Below are positions 32,324-43,631 of a stretch of 64,000 nucleotides of DNA, piece after piece. A model generated the notes under the pieces. It searched no databases. It saw only the letters and a program-made list of their open reading frames with translations, and was not told the DNA's origin. A program made the position numbers and the translations under genes. This stretch comes from Stentor coeruleus. Lineage: Eukaryota > Ciliophora > Heterotrichea > Heterotrichida > Stentoridae. The stretch's first letter is position 1, and every line of letters begins with the position of its first letter. The stretch lies in assembly GCA_001970955.1 (NCBI GenBank), contig MPUH01000007.1:124001-188000 (forward strand), in the 5' to 3' direction.

Positions 32324-32974
32324 ATGGCTAACCCAGAATAGTAATTTTTACTCAGTGATTACTTATTCAAACTGTTACTAATCGGGGACTCTGGTGTGGG
32401 TAAATCAAGTCTTCTACTAAGATTCTCAGACAATACTTATACAGAAAGCTTTATCGCCACAATCGGTGTTGATTTTGTAAACCCTATATAGAAAATCAAG
32501 ACAATTGACGTAGAAAGCAAAGTTATTAAGCTCCAAATCTGGGATACAGCTGGCCAAGAAAAATTCCGAACTATTACCTCATCATATTATAGAGGGGCAC
32601 ATGGTGTCATTGTTGTTTATGATGTTACTAATAGAGAGACCTTTAACAATGTTAAAAATTGGATGGGAGAGATTTCAAGATATGCTTCTGAAAATGTTAA
32701 TCGGTTACTTATAGGAAATAAATGCGATTGTGATTCGAAAAAAGCTGTTTCGACTGAAGAAGGAAAGGAACTTGCTGACTCCTTGGGAATTCCATTTATG
32801 GAGACGTCAGCTAAAACATCTTCTAATGTCGAACAGAGTTTTTTCCGTATGGCTAGTGAAATTAAGTCTAGAGTAGCTGTGACAACTTCAAAACCTATGG
32901 TGCAACAACCAAAAGGCCAGCATTTGGCTCAAGGGAAAACAGTGACGGGGAAGAAAAATGGTGGCTGCTGCTAG
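32324..32974 (+). CDS. RAB1: Rab1-type small GTPase
   Basis: 206 aa after removing two 15-nt introns (32341-32355 and 32477-32491). It starts [20 protein letters not shown]; then GKSSLLLRF, the Rab effector region [51 protein letters not shown], and a C-terminal GGCC for double geranylgeranylation. All catalytic residues are intact. Rab1 controls ER-to-Golgi vesicle transport. Unspliced, only the last 103 codons would be called. Confidence 0.97.
32341..32355 (+). other. 15-nt intron 1 of Rab1
   Basis: GTAATTTTTACTCAG, splitting a Tyr codon in PEYDYLFK. Confidence 0.97.
32477..32491 (+). other. 15-nt intron 2 of Rab1
   Basis: GTAAACCCTATATAG, exactly between IGVDF and KIKTID, so its boundaries are fixed by the conserved protein. 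Confidence 0.98.
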
Positions 32975-34147
32975 GATTAGTTAGAATATTATTAACAACT
33001 TAGATGCTTTTATTTAATTGTATTTGATTGTTTATCTTTATAAGATTAGCTTTCAAATGATCAGAAAATGGGATGCAATGGTTGCTAAAAAGATTTATGT
33101 TAGGATTTGGAAGAATTAAAATAGTTTTATTTAGGTAGATAAGAATAGAGGATTTGATAGTGTTACAATAGTATAAGATAGGACTGGGCCTTTAGTATTA
33201 ATTGACCCTAAGACACAATAATATTTGATTGTGATAAGATTGTTATGAAATCATATATTCTAATAAAAATATGTCAAGGAACACTATAGCTTCAAAATAA
33301 AATCAACACTCCAAAATGATAAAGTATTTTATGCAAAAAGTTACAAAGAAAGATGTAAGTGTATCATTAAAATTAAAACCTAACGACTACTGTGGGGCTT
33401 GGAGTCATAATTTTATAATCCTTGTGCAACCAATTCCCAAAACTATAAATAAATAAAATTTAATAGATCTTTCAATTCTATATAAAACCTTAAAAGATGC
33501 AGTCTTCTGATGATTTCACATGTAAATCATACTTAAAATTGATATAAATGCATAGAATAATTATAATTAAGTATTAAAAGTTGAGGAGGAAGAAAAAGAT
33601 ATCCTGGATATGTGGAATTCCTCACAAAATTCAAAAAAATCGCCTTTGTAGTCTATCTCTCTTTGAGTAACCTCAGCAAGTGAAAGTACATTAGATAACG
33701 ATTTTTAAAAGACATACTTCATAAACTCCCTTTAATATCATTAAAACTAAGACCATGGAGATTGCTTACAAAGTTAGGTTTTTAAGAGAAAAAGGATTTC
33801 ATGTCAGAATGAAAATCACTAAAAAGTAAAAAATTTCAGTATGTAAGAACTATATAAATAAAGTTTTCAATCCCCATATGTGAGAAAAATGTATTTAATT
33901 CCTTGATTTTTATTAAAATAAGGATTCTTCCAGATCTTTGAAGAGAATAATTCTGAATTTAGTTTGCGAGGAACTGTGATAAACAAATTATCAGGGCGTT
34001 TAATAGACTCTGGCACATTGAAATGTTTGATTTGAAATTAGTTTTATCGACTTATTGGCATTCAATAGACCTAAATATAAACCATAGCATTCTTAATAAA
34101 TTAAATCATGCTTAGATATAAAATCTTATGAGTTATTTACTAGCTTT
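32975..34147. other. 1.2-kb gene-poor region
   Basis: No intact gene or recognisable RNA gene. A short coding-like run (VEEEEKDILDMWNSSQNS) near 33580-33650 is soon stopped and may be a relic. Confidence 0.4.
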
Positions 34148-35260
34148 TTATGATTTTTCTTGGACTGAGTATGAATATAGATCATTAAATGAAACCTGAT
34201 GTCTATCCCCACCAAATATAATCATATAGTTTTCATACAAACTTGCGCTATGACCATCTCTTGAATACGGTATTTTATCTTTAATCCTTCCTTGTAGTGG
34301 ACTTGGCGGCCCATTATAAAGAGTAATTTTTCCAGGTTCTAAATGGTCTTTTCTTTTAAGCTTAGCATTGAAGTGATCTACATCAACAGGTGTAACTGGG
34401 TCATCGATTAAAGTTTCAGTTTGAATCAACACCCAATTATTATTGACAAAATCGTATGTATACATTTCATTGGTTTCTTTTAGTAAATCACGAGTACCAC
34501 CAAATATAAACATAACATCACCATAAGTGCAAGATGTATGTCCATATACAGTCCCAGGCGAGTTACCATGATATTGGATTCTTGTCCATAAAAGATTATC
34601 GATATCAAGCCTCCAAAGGTCATCAAGTGGTCCATCTATGCCTTTTCCTCCATAAATCCACATTGAGTTGCCATAAAGGACTCCTGTATGATCAACTCTT
34701 TCTTCAGGCTTATCATTTATAATAGCTAGTGTCCAAATATTAGTTGATATGTCGAAAACATATGTATCGTTTATTAAATTCCCTCCAATATAGCCACCAA
34801 AAACTATCATTTTTGAGTTGTAAACTATTGTTGTATGTGAATCTATAGCTGGAATGTCTGCAGATATTTTTCTCCAGTAATAGCCGTTAAAGTTCAGAAT
34901 AAAGACGCAATTGTTTTCTGCTGACCCATCTGTACCTCCAAATATGTACATCTCATCATTGTATATTATTGAAGTGTGTCTGCATAGATTACCTGGGCAA
35001 TCACCTACGCCATTTACTTGAAACCAACGCTCTTGGGAAGGCATATCACGATTTAAATTGAACACCCACATATCCCCAAACACTCCTTCACTGAGATCTT
35101 GGCCTCCATAAATAATAAGAGAGTCTTTGTATATTGAAGCTGAGTGATAACAACGTCGTGGTGGGATAACATGCGACGCTCGAATTTCTTCCCATTTACC
35201 TTTGTAAGCACCTTTTAAAGTGTTAATCCTTAGAAGTTTGCCTTTTGCTTGTCTTTCCAT
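34148..35260 (-). CDS. Kelch-repeat beta-propeller protein
   Basis: 370 aa built of six kelch motifs with the usual R-x-x-H/HS-x-x-IY then IFGG pattern: RCYHSASIYKDSLIIYGGQ, RHTSIIYNDEMYIFGGTD, SHTTIVYNSKMIVFGGYI, DHTGVLYGNSMWIYGGKG, GHTSCTYGDVMFIFGGTR and DGHSASLYENYMIIFGGDR. A ~60-residue charged insert sits between repeats five and six. No BTB or F-box partner domain is present. The likely role is a protein-binding scaffold; the partner is unknown. Intronless. Confidence 0.93.
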   Translation of the reverse strand: MERQAKGKLLRINTLKGAYKGKWEEIRASHVIPPRRCYHSASIYKDSLIIYGGQDLSEGVFGDMWVFNLNRDMPSQERWFQVNGVGDCPGNLCRHTSIIYNDEMYIFGGTDGSAENNCVFILNFNGYYWRKISADIPAIDSHTTIVYNSKMIVFGGYIGGNLINDTYVFDISTNIWTLAIINDKPEERVDHTGVLYGNSMWIYGGKGIDGPLDDLWRLDIDNLLWTRIQYHGNSPGTVYGHTSCTYGDVMFIFGGTRDLLKETNEMYTYDFVNNNWVLIQTETLIDDPVTPVDVDHFNAKLKRKDHLEPGKITLYNGPPSPLQGRIKDKIPYSRDGHSASLYENYMIIFGGDRHQVSFNDLYSYSVQEKS

Positions 35261-36050
35261 AACTAATTATTAATTGGAAGAATAACCATTAATTACTATA
35301 AAATATTTCTTGATCTAGTTTGTTTTATTAGCTGACTTAGGATGGTTTATTATTCGATGATTTGTGAAATTTATATGGAAATGCAAATAAAATGATTTTT
35401 ATGTTAAAGAGAATATCTCAATGCAAGAAATTTTTCCTAAACTATAAATATAATTATAAACTTAATATTGAACTTTTTCATTCAAATTGTTTATAAAATA
35501 GTAAAATTATGGAAAATTTAGATATTCCTTGTGAAAATGATCATAAGTTCAGAAAATATTTAGTATATATACAAATTAGCAAGGTTCAAGTTATAATTAT
35601 AATTTCTTGAAATCATTCTTAAAGACGTGATGGCTTATAGTACATATTAACTCAGAAAATTATCAAAATCAATTTAGTATGAAAAGCTTAAGTCCATAGA
35701 ATTAAAGAATATAAATCTTTAATCATCTTATAAAAATCCTAATATTTTAATCTTTATATTAATAAAAATTGCCAAATAAACAAGTAGGGCTATATAAGCT
35801 TGCAAATGAATTGTTGAAATTAAGATTTAATCTAAATTAGCGTCTAAATCAAGCATATGCTTTTATTAATTGCCACTATTAATTTATTATTAATCTAACT
35901 TGTTATTAATAATTTGATTTCCATAAAGACATAATTATTTAATTCAATCAATTCTTATGAATCAAATTGAAAACCAAAAATATATAACTCCAAAACATCA
36001 ATTTCCAGATTCATCAAAAAAAAACACACACATTTTCCCATATATTATAA
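35261..36050. other. Intergenic, nothing recognised
   Basis: AT-rich spacer between two genes on the same strand; no coding character seen. Confidence 0.5.
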
Positions 36051-37424
36051 TTAATACCATCCAGACAAAGTTTTTCCTTTAGGAGATTGTTCAGGCTTAA
36101 GAAACTCAACAGGTTCAGTTTGTTCATCGCCATCCTCATCAGGTCTATGAACAAAAGTAGTAGTAATAGAAAATGCTGAAGACGCTCTAAACCAAGGATC
36201 TTTAAGAAGTTCTCCAGCTCTAGGTCGTTTGCTAGGGTCGACACATAGCATTTTCGCAATTAAGTGTTTAGCACTAATAGAAACATACTCAGGGACAACA
36301 TAATGCCCTCCAGTAATCTGTTTATACAAATCCTTATCAGAATTAGCACGAAATGGAAAATTACCTGTAATTAAAGCATATAATAACACGCCAGCAGCCC
36401 AAATATCAACAGGAGGTCCACAGTACTCTTTTTTTCTAACAATTTCTGGGGCCATATAACTGGGTGTTCCACAAAATATCTTAACTTTTTTATCATTAGG
36501 AAAGCATGTAGCAAAACCAAAATCAATAAGTTTAACTATACCACTCTGGTCTATAAGTGTGTTTTCTAATTTAACATCTCTGTGAGCGATACTTTTATTA
36601 TGTATATAATCCAAAGCTTGCAAAAGTTCTCTAAACAGCTTATTAGCTTCAAATTCTTCCATCCTTCTATTGATTTTCCTTTTTAGTAAAGTACTTAACG
36701 AGCATCCAGAAACAAACTCTAAGATTATATACAAATATTTTGGGGTGTCAACTGATTGATATAGTTTTACTATGTTGACATGATCAATTTTTGAGAGGAT
36801 TTTTATTTCGCCTTGAACACTTTTTTGTCTAGTAACATCAGTGAGTTTAGTTTTTTCGTAGATTTTTATGGCAACTTTTCTTTGTGTACTTTTATGTATT
36901 CCGTATTTCACTATTCCATATGCTCCTGAGCCTATTGTATTACCGATTATATAGTCACTTAACGGGTCTTGTCTGTTGGGTGAAGTTATTTTCTGCGCTT
37001 TGGTTTGAGGTTTGCTTATTATTTGACTTGGTACTCTTGACACGTTATCGTTTTTGACTATATGTTTATAGAGGGGTTTTTTAGGGCTTAGAGTTAAGGT
37101 TGTGTTTTTTGTGCATGGCTTTGAATGGCATCGTGCCTTTATGCCAGAGACTGGGGATTCTTGTTTTGATACAATGTCAAAGCATTTTTCTGATGGGTTT
37201 GAAGGAAGCTCAGTAAGGCCTTTGGCCATTTCTACCTTGGGTTGGATGTTAAATCTTGTGAGCCAGGAATTGTATGTCAAAGATATTTTTGATGGGGTTT
37301 TTTTAGATTGTGGGGTTGCACTTTGAATATTGGACTTGCTTCTTATTGGAACTTTGACAAAAATTTTTGGAGTACTTGATATAGTTTTCCTTTCTTCCAT
37401 ATCATAAATAACTGTATGGTTCAT
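36051..37424 (-). CDS. Ser/Thr protein kinase, CAMK/SNF1-like
   Basis: 457 aa. The N-terminal ~155 residues are basic and disordered. The kinase domain is ~160-415: glycine loop IGSGAYGIVKYG, VAIKIYEK with the ATP Lys, HRDVKLENTLI catalytic loop, DFGFA, CGTPSYMAPEIV activation segment and DIWAAGVLLYALITGNFPF. The T-loop and the FPF after subdomain IX fit the CAMKL group (SNF1/MARK-like). No UBA or KA1 domain follows; the C-terminal ~40 residues are acidic. It appears catalytically competent. Upstream activators cannot be read from the sequence. Confidence 0.93.
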   Translation of the reverse strand: MNHTVIYDMEERKTISSTPKIFVKVPIRSKSNIQSATPQSKKTPSKISLTYNSWLTRFNIQPKVEMAKGLTELPSNPSEKCFDIVSKQESPVSGIKARCHSKPCTKNTTLTLSPKKPLYKHIVKNDNVSRVPSQIISKPQTKAQKITSPNRQDPLSDYIIGNTIGSGAYGIVKYGIHKSTQRKVAIKIYEKTKLTDVTRQKSVQGEIKILSKIDHVNIVKLYQSVDTPKYLYIILEFVSGCSLSTLLKRKINRRMEEFEANKLFRELLQALDYIHNKSIAHRDVKLENTLIDQSGIVKLIDFGFATCFPNDKKVKIFCGTPSYMAPEIVRKKEYCGPPVDIWAAGVLLYALITGNFPFRANSDKDLYKQITGGHYVVPEYVSISAKHLIAKMLCVDPSKRPRAGELLKDPWFRASSAFSITTTFVHRPDEDGDEQTEPVEFLKPEQSPKGKTLSGWY

Positions 37425-39207
37425 GAGTAGATTGTATGGCTTATAGAGATTTTGCGAGTGTTGTATTAAAGATTTAGATAAGTTTGAGGCTATGAGAATG
37501 GTTAGATAGTAATTTGCTTATTTGCAATTTATAGTATTTTGATGCAATTTATATTGTATTTATTGAAAAGTTTGAATGAATTATTGGAAAAGAACTACAC
37601 TTTGAAGATTATGTGAAAGATGGGCCAGAATTAGGAACATGATTTATTGAAGAAAATTTGACTACTATTTGTTAGAAGGATTATTTGAAGTTATTTAGTA
37701 CTTTTCTATTGATAAAATTGGGAAGCGTGATTATGTAGATTATATGGAGATTAGTGTAAATTATTAGGATTTTAAGAAATTTCAAGGGTTTAAGATGAAG
37801 ATTTAACAATAAAGCAAAATTATGGCACATGCATAATAAGCACTTTATTAAATTTGCAAATATTTTAAATTTTTTTATTGATTGCCTAAGTTATTTGTAA
37901 ATATAAATCAAGCTAAACTAATTTTGATAAACTTATTTAAGTAGAAATTGCTTATAGCATCATCTCATGATATTTAAATATTAATAGAAAACTAAAGTAT
38001 AATATTTAGTGTTAAACTTGTAGGAAATTTATGCTATATTCTTTAAAAAAAATATATAAAGGAATTTTCATTAATTTATATCCATTCTAAAATCAAGTGC
38101 TTATACATTTATAATGCAACTAAAAATTACTCAGGAATTCTTTTTAACCCGCTATCTTCATATACAATAATTAAATTATAAATCCCTACCATTAGTATAT
38201 AATATAAGCAAACTTATATTAACATCACTAACTCTTTGAGAATTCCAGCAGGGAGTTTTTTGATATTCTTTAATTTTTTTAATTTATGAAAATAAAAGGT
38301 TTCTCTTCTTAAATTTTTCATGTCTCCTTAATATAAATTTAATTTTAGGGGGGACCAAGAGTTTCGAAATATCTTGAAACTTTTGTTGTTGGAAAAAGGT
38401 GTTGCTTGACTTGATGATTTANCATGCAGAATAAATTAAAGTAACTTAAATTCAAATTTTAGGGGGGACCAAGAGTTTCGAAATATCTTGAAACTTTTGT
38501 TGTTGGAAAAAGGTGTTGCTTGACTTGATGATTTAAAATTATAAATCGAGATATTAATATATTCAATATTAAATGGGAAAAAATATTGGATGCACTCCAG
38601 AAATACGTAAAGAATTTAAAGAGTTTTTGAATGAAGGTGATTGATTGATAGTTTTAAGCATTTGCACCTTGATAGATGTAAGTATAATTGAATAGTGATA
38701 GGAAATATATGCTAGATATAAAAATATGAGCTAAAGATTAGATAATGCGGTTGATGATTTTGAAGGTAGTGATCATTACATATACTGACCTTAATAATTA
38801 ATTGAATTAAACTTATTTATCAAGAATTAAATGATACTCAAGTTGCTTGCTAGGAATTTTATGATGATATAAACTTGATTATTAGAAGTTCAGGAATAAT
38901 ATTCTCGTTAAAATGATTTCTCTATAGTAAAATTGTTTATAAATATATAGGATTTATTTAATTGGCATTGAATTTATAAAAAAGTCATTAAAATACTTAA
39001 GTTTTTAATATTGAAATGTACTAAACTAATTTATAAAAAGAACAAGTTTAAATTTTAAAGTGTTGTTAAGATTTTAATGTGCAAAATATTCCTTCTAAAT
39101 TAAAAATCATAATTATTAATCATCAAACACTAAAAAAACTAATCTTAAATCCAAATTTAATCGTAGATCCCATACAAAAAACCAAAAAACATTATCTATA
39201 AGCTTAC
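37425..39207. other. 1.8-kb gene-poor region with assembly join
   Basis: The longest gene-free stretch here. It contains the 81-bp duplication at 38341-38535 and a 23-codon frame at 38573-38644 (MGKNIGCTPEIRKEFKEFLN), which has coding composition and a Gly2 but is too short to call. Confidence 0.45.
38341..38535. repeat. 81-bp duplication around n at 38422, with hairpin
   Basis: 38341-38421 recurs exactly at 38455-38535. Because an n follows the first copy, it is probably an unmerged contig end. The unit is GC-richer than its surroundings, begins with a run of six G after ATTTTA, and contains a 9-bp stem (AAGAGTTTC / GAAACTTTT, one G-T pair) with a 10-nt loop. Confidence 0.7.
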
Positions 39208-39621
39208 TTAAATTAATCCAGTCTCTGTTCCAATTTCTTCATCATAATTATATTTCGGCTTTGCAATATAAGTAATACGCTTAGAAAACTGTGAAGTATG
39301 CCGAGGGGATTTAGTGCTTGGCTTGATATAAAACTTAACTAAAGATGTACGTAGTGGTAAACTAAAAGATGTATCATCAACTCGACGATTTGACTGGGAC
39401 ATTGAACTTTGCATAGAGTCTCGTGATCTTGATTCAACTTGAATATAGGATCTTGGAACTTGTAAACAAGCTTCATGCTTGATATTTGATAATACAATGT
39501 TATGAGAAAAAAGTCCACTATGATATTTGAGGGACATGTTATGAATGTAAGATGACCTTCTATTAACTTTTCTATTCAGTTTGAATAGCATCTGGCCAAA
39601 TCTTTGGTTTTCGCTTTTCAT
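39208..39621 (-). CDS. Small basic protein of unknown function
   Basis: 137 aa starting MKSENQRFGQMLFKLNRKVN, rich in Ser, Arg and Tyr, ending DEEIGTETGLI. No domain, signal peptide or membrane segment. Codon use is gene-like and the ATG is clean. Probably a ciliate-restricted small protein. Confidence 0.65.
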   Translation of the reverse strand: MKSENQRFGQMLFKLNRKVNRRSSYIHNMSLKYHSGLFSHNIVLSNIKHEACLQVPRSYIQVESRSRDSMQSSMSQSNRRVDDTSFSLPLRTSLVKFYIKPSTKSPRHTSQFSKRITYIAKPKYNYDEEIGTETGLI

Positions 39622-39873
39622 ATTATTAAGATATCATGTAGGATGTTGTTGTTTTGATAATTTATGATTTCTCGTAATTTTATTGAATATTTAGAACTTG
39701 ATAGTTAGGGTTAGGTAATAAAACTCTCAAAGTTATACTTTAAATCAATTGCTATATTACTACTAAAATTTTCTAAATAACTTCCAAATATAAATAATTT
39801 AACTTTTTTAGAATCTTTAATATATCAAATGCCAAAAGTTATCAATGAATCAAAAAGTATCTTCTTATTATAT

Positions 39874-40135
39874 AATCTTACAATTCTACCACTAAAATAA
39901 CTAAAAACTTATGAATTATGATCTCCAATCGAAAGAGNCCACATATTTATAATTTAGATTCCTTCAAAAATTTTCAAACACCTACCAAAAACATATAAAA
40001 AATATCAACAATCTTACAATTCTACCACTAAAATAACTAAAAACTTATGAATTATGATCTCCAATCGAAAGAGCAACCTGCAGATCATCAACTCCTTGTG
40101 TTGNGCAACCTGCAGATCATCAACTCCTTGTGTTG
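39874..40135. repeat. Two nested assembly duplications (n at 39938 and 40104)
   Basis: 64 bp at 39874-39937 recur at 40010-40073, and 31 bp at 40073-40103 recur at 40105-40135. Both flank single n characters and overlap the 3' end of the small gene at 40045-40478. Unmerged contig ends. Confidence 0.85.
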
Positions 40136-40478
40136 TATTTTGCAAAGCAGCGTTAATCTTAAATTGTCGGTGTTCATAAGCTTTGACTTGCATCATAATC
40201 GCGACAAAGCAAAAAAGCAAGGGCTTTCTCCAATACTCTCCAGAATTTGTAAAGTAATGATGCTTAACTTTTCTTGATAGTCTCCACATAGAAATTTTTG
40301 GTTCATCTAAAATAATCCTTTCTTTTACCTCTTCATTTGCAATATTTCCAACACTTGGCGTGTACTGCTCTTCTTTTAAGCCTCTTTTCTTTAAAAATGC
40401 ATAGTGATAACTATAGGCTGTTCTTGGAAACTCTTTGCCGGAAATCTTCTTGCATAGCCTTTGTATATGGAAACTCAT
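40045..40478 (-). CDS. Small protein of unknown function
   Basis: 133 aa once the 32-bp assembly insertion is discounted; the product then ends DDLQVALSIGDHNS. It starts MSFHIQRLCKKISGKEFPRT. A moderately hydrophobic stretch (RKPLLFCFVAIMMQVKAY, ~88-105) could be one membrane helix, and the basic N-terminus could be a mitochondrial presequence; both are guesses. The raw window sequence gives a wrong C-terminus because of the n. Confidence 0.7.
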
Positions 40479-41093
40479 ATATAATAAGTATAATTTTTAT
40501 TTTTATAAACTGGGTTATAAGTTTTTTAAGACTTTGCTATTGCAGATATTGCTGATAATTTTTATTTTTATCAGAGGATCACTATTTTTATAATTTGATT
40601 TGATATATAACTCTTCCTACTGAAGATTATAAAATTTTTAAAAGGAGATGAACATGACTATTTAAGCTTTCAGGATTTCAGTATTTAAATACTAAATCAT
40701 CATTCAAATCATTGATAATGCATCATGAATTTATAGTATAAATAAAATGAGCATTATTATAAAAACATAAGTCAGGAAAATATTCCTCAATGATAAATAA
40801 TATCTTCGTTCACATAAGCATACTCCATTGTATACCTTAAAAAATGAATTCCCTAATCATACCCTCAAAAGTTTTCCTCGAATTCACAATCAAAAATATG
40901 TCTTTCACGAACATATTAAAATTTCTTCCTAAAATCCATACATAGAAATTTCAATCATTCAATCAAGTATATTTTACTTCTCCAATATATTACCCTATTC
41001 CTTTTCCCCCACAAAACTTTTCTCTATTTAAACCCAGATAAATCATTATCCTAAAATCTTAATCAGGCAATACTTGGAAATCCTCTTAAATAA
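40479..41093. other. Divergent intergenic region
   Basis: AT-rich, 615 bp between divergent genes. No feature recognised. Confidence 0.5.
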
Positions 41094-42245
41094 ATGGAAG
41101 GCGAAGAACCACCAAAGGGTGTCGAAAATCCTAATGTAGTAAATAAGTACCGAGAAGCAGCAAGTGTTGCAAGAAATTCTCTACAAAAGTTACTAGAACT
41201 ATGCAAGGCTGGAACATCTATTCACGAGTTATGCACGAGAGGTGATAAATTTATTGAAGAGGGTCTTGCTCAGATCTTCACAAATGCTGCAATTGAAAAA
41301 GGTATTGCAATTCCTACATGCATTTCAGTGAATAATATCTGTGGTTACTATTCTCCTTTACCTGAAGAGTCTTCTGTTCTAAACCATCATGATTTAGTGA
41401 AAGTCGAACTTGGTGTGCATATAGATGGGTATATAGCGGCAATTGGGACTAGTTTTGTTGTTGGGGCAACTCCAGCTGAGCCAGTAACTGGTCCTAAAGC
41501 TGATGTGATCCATGCTGCAAACACAGCAATACAGACAGCATTGAGACTTATGAGGCCAGGGAATTCCAATTACGCCTTAACTGATGCGTATGCAAAAATC
41601 GCTGCTGATTATGGCTGTAATATGATGGAAGGCGTCCTTTCGCATGAGGTTAAACAGCATGTTATTGATGGGAACAAATCGATTATCTGTAAAGAAACTT
41701 TTGATCAGCATGTTGAAGAGTATGACTTTGCTGTTAACCAAGCATATATACTTGATGTTATGGTGACTACTGGAGAAGGCAAGCCTAGAGAGACTGAATA
41801 TAGGACGACTGTTTTCCAAAGGGCTTTAGATGTCACTTATAACCTTAAGCTTAAAGCTTCAAGAACCTTTTTAGCTGAGGTTAATAGAAGATTCCCAACT
41901 CTTATGTTTTCTTTGAGCAATTTTGACGATCAGAGAAATGCTAGACTTGGTGTTTCGGAGTGCTTGAAACACAATATTTTTTATGCTTTTCCAGTGTTGG
42001 CTGAAAGACCAAATGACCTTGTTGCACAATTTAAAGTTACAGTTTTGATATTAGAAAGTGGTACCATTGTTGCAACACCTGTGATTTTTACACCTGAAGC
42101 CTATAGGACTGAGAGAGCTGTTACAGATGAAGAATTGAAGAAAACTTTGGCTGTACCTATGCAAACTGGGCCTGCACCAAAGAAAGATAAGAAGAAAAAG
42201 AAGAAGTCGAAGGCGAAAGTGGCAGAAACAAAGCAAGATAGCTAA
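41094..42245 (+). CDS. PA2G4: Proliferation-associated protein 2G4 / EBP1
   Basis: 383 aa with the M24 pita-bread fold of methionine aminopeptidase 2 but without a full metal site, as in EBP1. Blocks: NVVNKYREAASVARNSLQKL, GIAIPTCISVNNICGYYSPL, DLVKVELGVHIDGYIA, GVLSHEVKQHVIDGNKSII and RFPTLMFSLSNFDDQRNARL. It ends in the typical Lys-rich tail ([13 protein letters not shown]) used for RNA/ribosome binding. EBP1 binds near the 60S exit tunnel and affects rRNA processing (family knowledge). Intronless. Confidence 0.96.
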   Translation: MEGEEPPKGVENPNVVNKYREAASVARNSLQKLLELCKAGTSIHELCTRGDKFIEEGLAQIFTNAAIEKGIAIPTCISVNNICGYYSPLPEESSVLNHHDLVKVELGVHIDGYIAAIGTSFVVGATPAEPVTGPKADVIHAANTAIQTALRLMRPGNSNYALTDAYAKIAADYGCNMMEGVLSHEVKQHVIDGNKSIICKETFDQHVEEYDFAVNQAYILDVMVTTGEGKPRETEYRTTVFQRALDVTYNLKLKASRTFLAEVNRRFPTLMFSLSNFDDQRNARLGVSECLKHNIFYAFPVLAERPNDLVAQFKVTVLILESGTIVATPVIFTPEAYRTERAVTDEELKKTLAVPMQTGPAPKKDKKKKKKSKAKVAETKQDS

Positions 42246-42842
42246 AATAAACAGCAGTTTATAGAATAGTTTAGAATTAGAAATATTATTATGATATGAT
42301 TGGATTGAAACCAATTGTTGTTAGTTTGATAGAATTGATTTTTGAGGTATTTTTATGATTAGTAGAACTAAAGTATTAATGCTTTAAGAAAATACTAAGC
42401 TAAATGAATCTTGTTGATATATTATAATTTATATTATTAAATAAAATATAATAAAATAAGTTAAAAAATAACTGCCAAAAAACTTAGCTTTGAATTTCTG
42501 GAAAATATTTCTTACATTAAATGCATAAACTTTTATACTAAAATCTGTAAACATTCGCATAAAAATTTGCACTTCAATATACCTCGATTTTTCCTATCGA
42601 AATGTAATCAAAAAAATAAAGCTTGTATGTCTAATAAATTATGCTACAGGCATATGGTAATATTTAAGCTAGAAGGTATACTTTGTGTATAATTTTTCTA
42701 TTCTGAATTTTATCTTGCATTCTCTCTAAAAAAAATCCATTATATATCTTCTTAAAACTTCATTAAATCACTAAATATCTTCCAATTTATATCTCCCAGA
42801 ATCTTCAGATTCCAGCATTCCACATAAATCAGCCATAATTAA
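42246..42842. other. Convergent intergenic region
   Basis: AT-rich, about 600 bp; nothing recognised. Confidence 0.5.
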
Positions 42843-43631
42843 TCAAGCTAAACTAGGGAAGTCCTTGTCATCAAAAGGATTCGGTGCTTTTTGTTCATAT
42901 TTTCTTTGCTCACCATTTCTCCTTTCTCCCCTCCCATTTTCCCGATCTCTACCTCCTCTACCCCTTCTTCCTCTCCCCCTATCTCCTCTTCTCCCAGCTC
43001 TATCATTAAATCCTAATTTGAAACTCAGAAGATTCTTTTTATCTATTTCTTCATCATTAACTTCTTTTTCTTTATCATCTTCTACTTCGCCTTGAGCTTT
43101 TGGCTCATAGAATTCAGAATAAGTTATAAAATCACTTTTAGGATCTTCTTCTTTCACTGGAGTTTCTTCATTATTTTCTTTTTGATCTTTTCCTTCTTCC
43201 TCTTCCTCTTGTTTTTTGATTTCATTTTTTTCATCAGTGGTCCACGAAGCTTCAGGCTCAACTTTAGCGTCATGATCAGGATCACCCCAGCCATGTGACC
43301 CTGCACCTCCTTTAGACACTTCTTTCCCTCTACCAGTCCTAGACATACGATCATTTTTCACTGGTTTATCTTCTCTTTTAGTGTGTCTTTGCTCTTTTTG
43401 TCCTTCAAGAGGTAGGCTTTCTACAGTTTCTTTTTTGTTGCTAGGTTTTTTCTGGCTTGCAACCACAGGTTTTTCTTGAGATTTAGCTGATTCAGGGGCT
43501 TTAGATTGAACTGATCCTGATGGGCCTTGGGATGCTTTTATAGGCTTGGCTGTTTTTGAGGCTTTCACTGGGACTACTTCATCTGGTTCTTCGTCTTGTA
43601 GAAGAGTAAATATGTTCCCTGCTCGGGCCAT
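42843..43631 (-). CDS. Stm1/SERBP1-type RNA- and ribosome-binding protein
   Basis: 262 aa. The HABP4/PAI-RBP1 signature DRMSRTGRGKEVSKGGAG-SHGWGD lies at ~94-117. Around it the protein is disordered: Lys/Pro/Ser-rich at the N-terminus, acidic in the middle, an RGG-type block (GRRGDRGRGRRGRGGRDREN) near 220, and the family C-terminus NPFDDKDFPSLA. Members clamp the mRNA channel of idle 80S ribosomes. Its stop is TGA, which with TAA and TAG elsewhere shows all three stops in use. Confidence 0.92.
   Translation of the reverse strand: MARAGNIFTLLQDEEPDEVVPVKASKTAKPIKASQGPSGSVQSKAPESAKSQEKPVVASQKKPSNKKETVESLPLEGQKEQRHTKREDKPVKNDRMSRTGRGKEVSKGGAGSHGWGDPDHDAKVEPEASWTTDEKNEIKKQEEEEEGKDQKENNEETPVKEEDPKSDFITYSEFYEPKAQGEVEDDKEKEVNDEEIDKKNLLSFKLGFNDRAGRRGDRGRGRRGRGGRDRENGRGERRNGEQRKYEQKAPNPFDDKDFPSLA

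Noticed and set aside
38637-38651. GTGATTGATTGATAG as a 15-nt intron after the 38573 mini-frame
   Set aside because: It starts GTG rather than GTA and lacks the A at -6 found in all nine supported introns.
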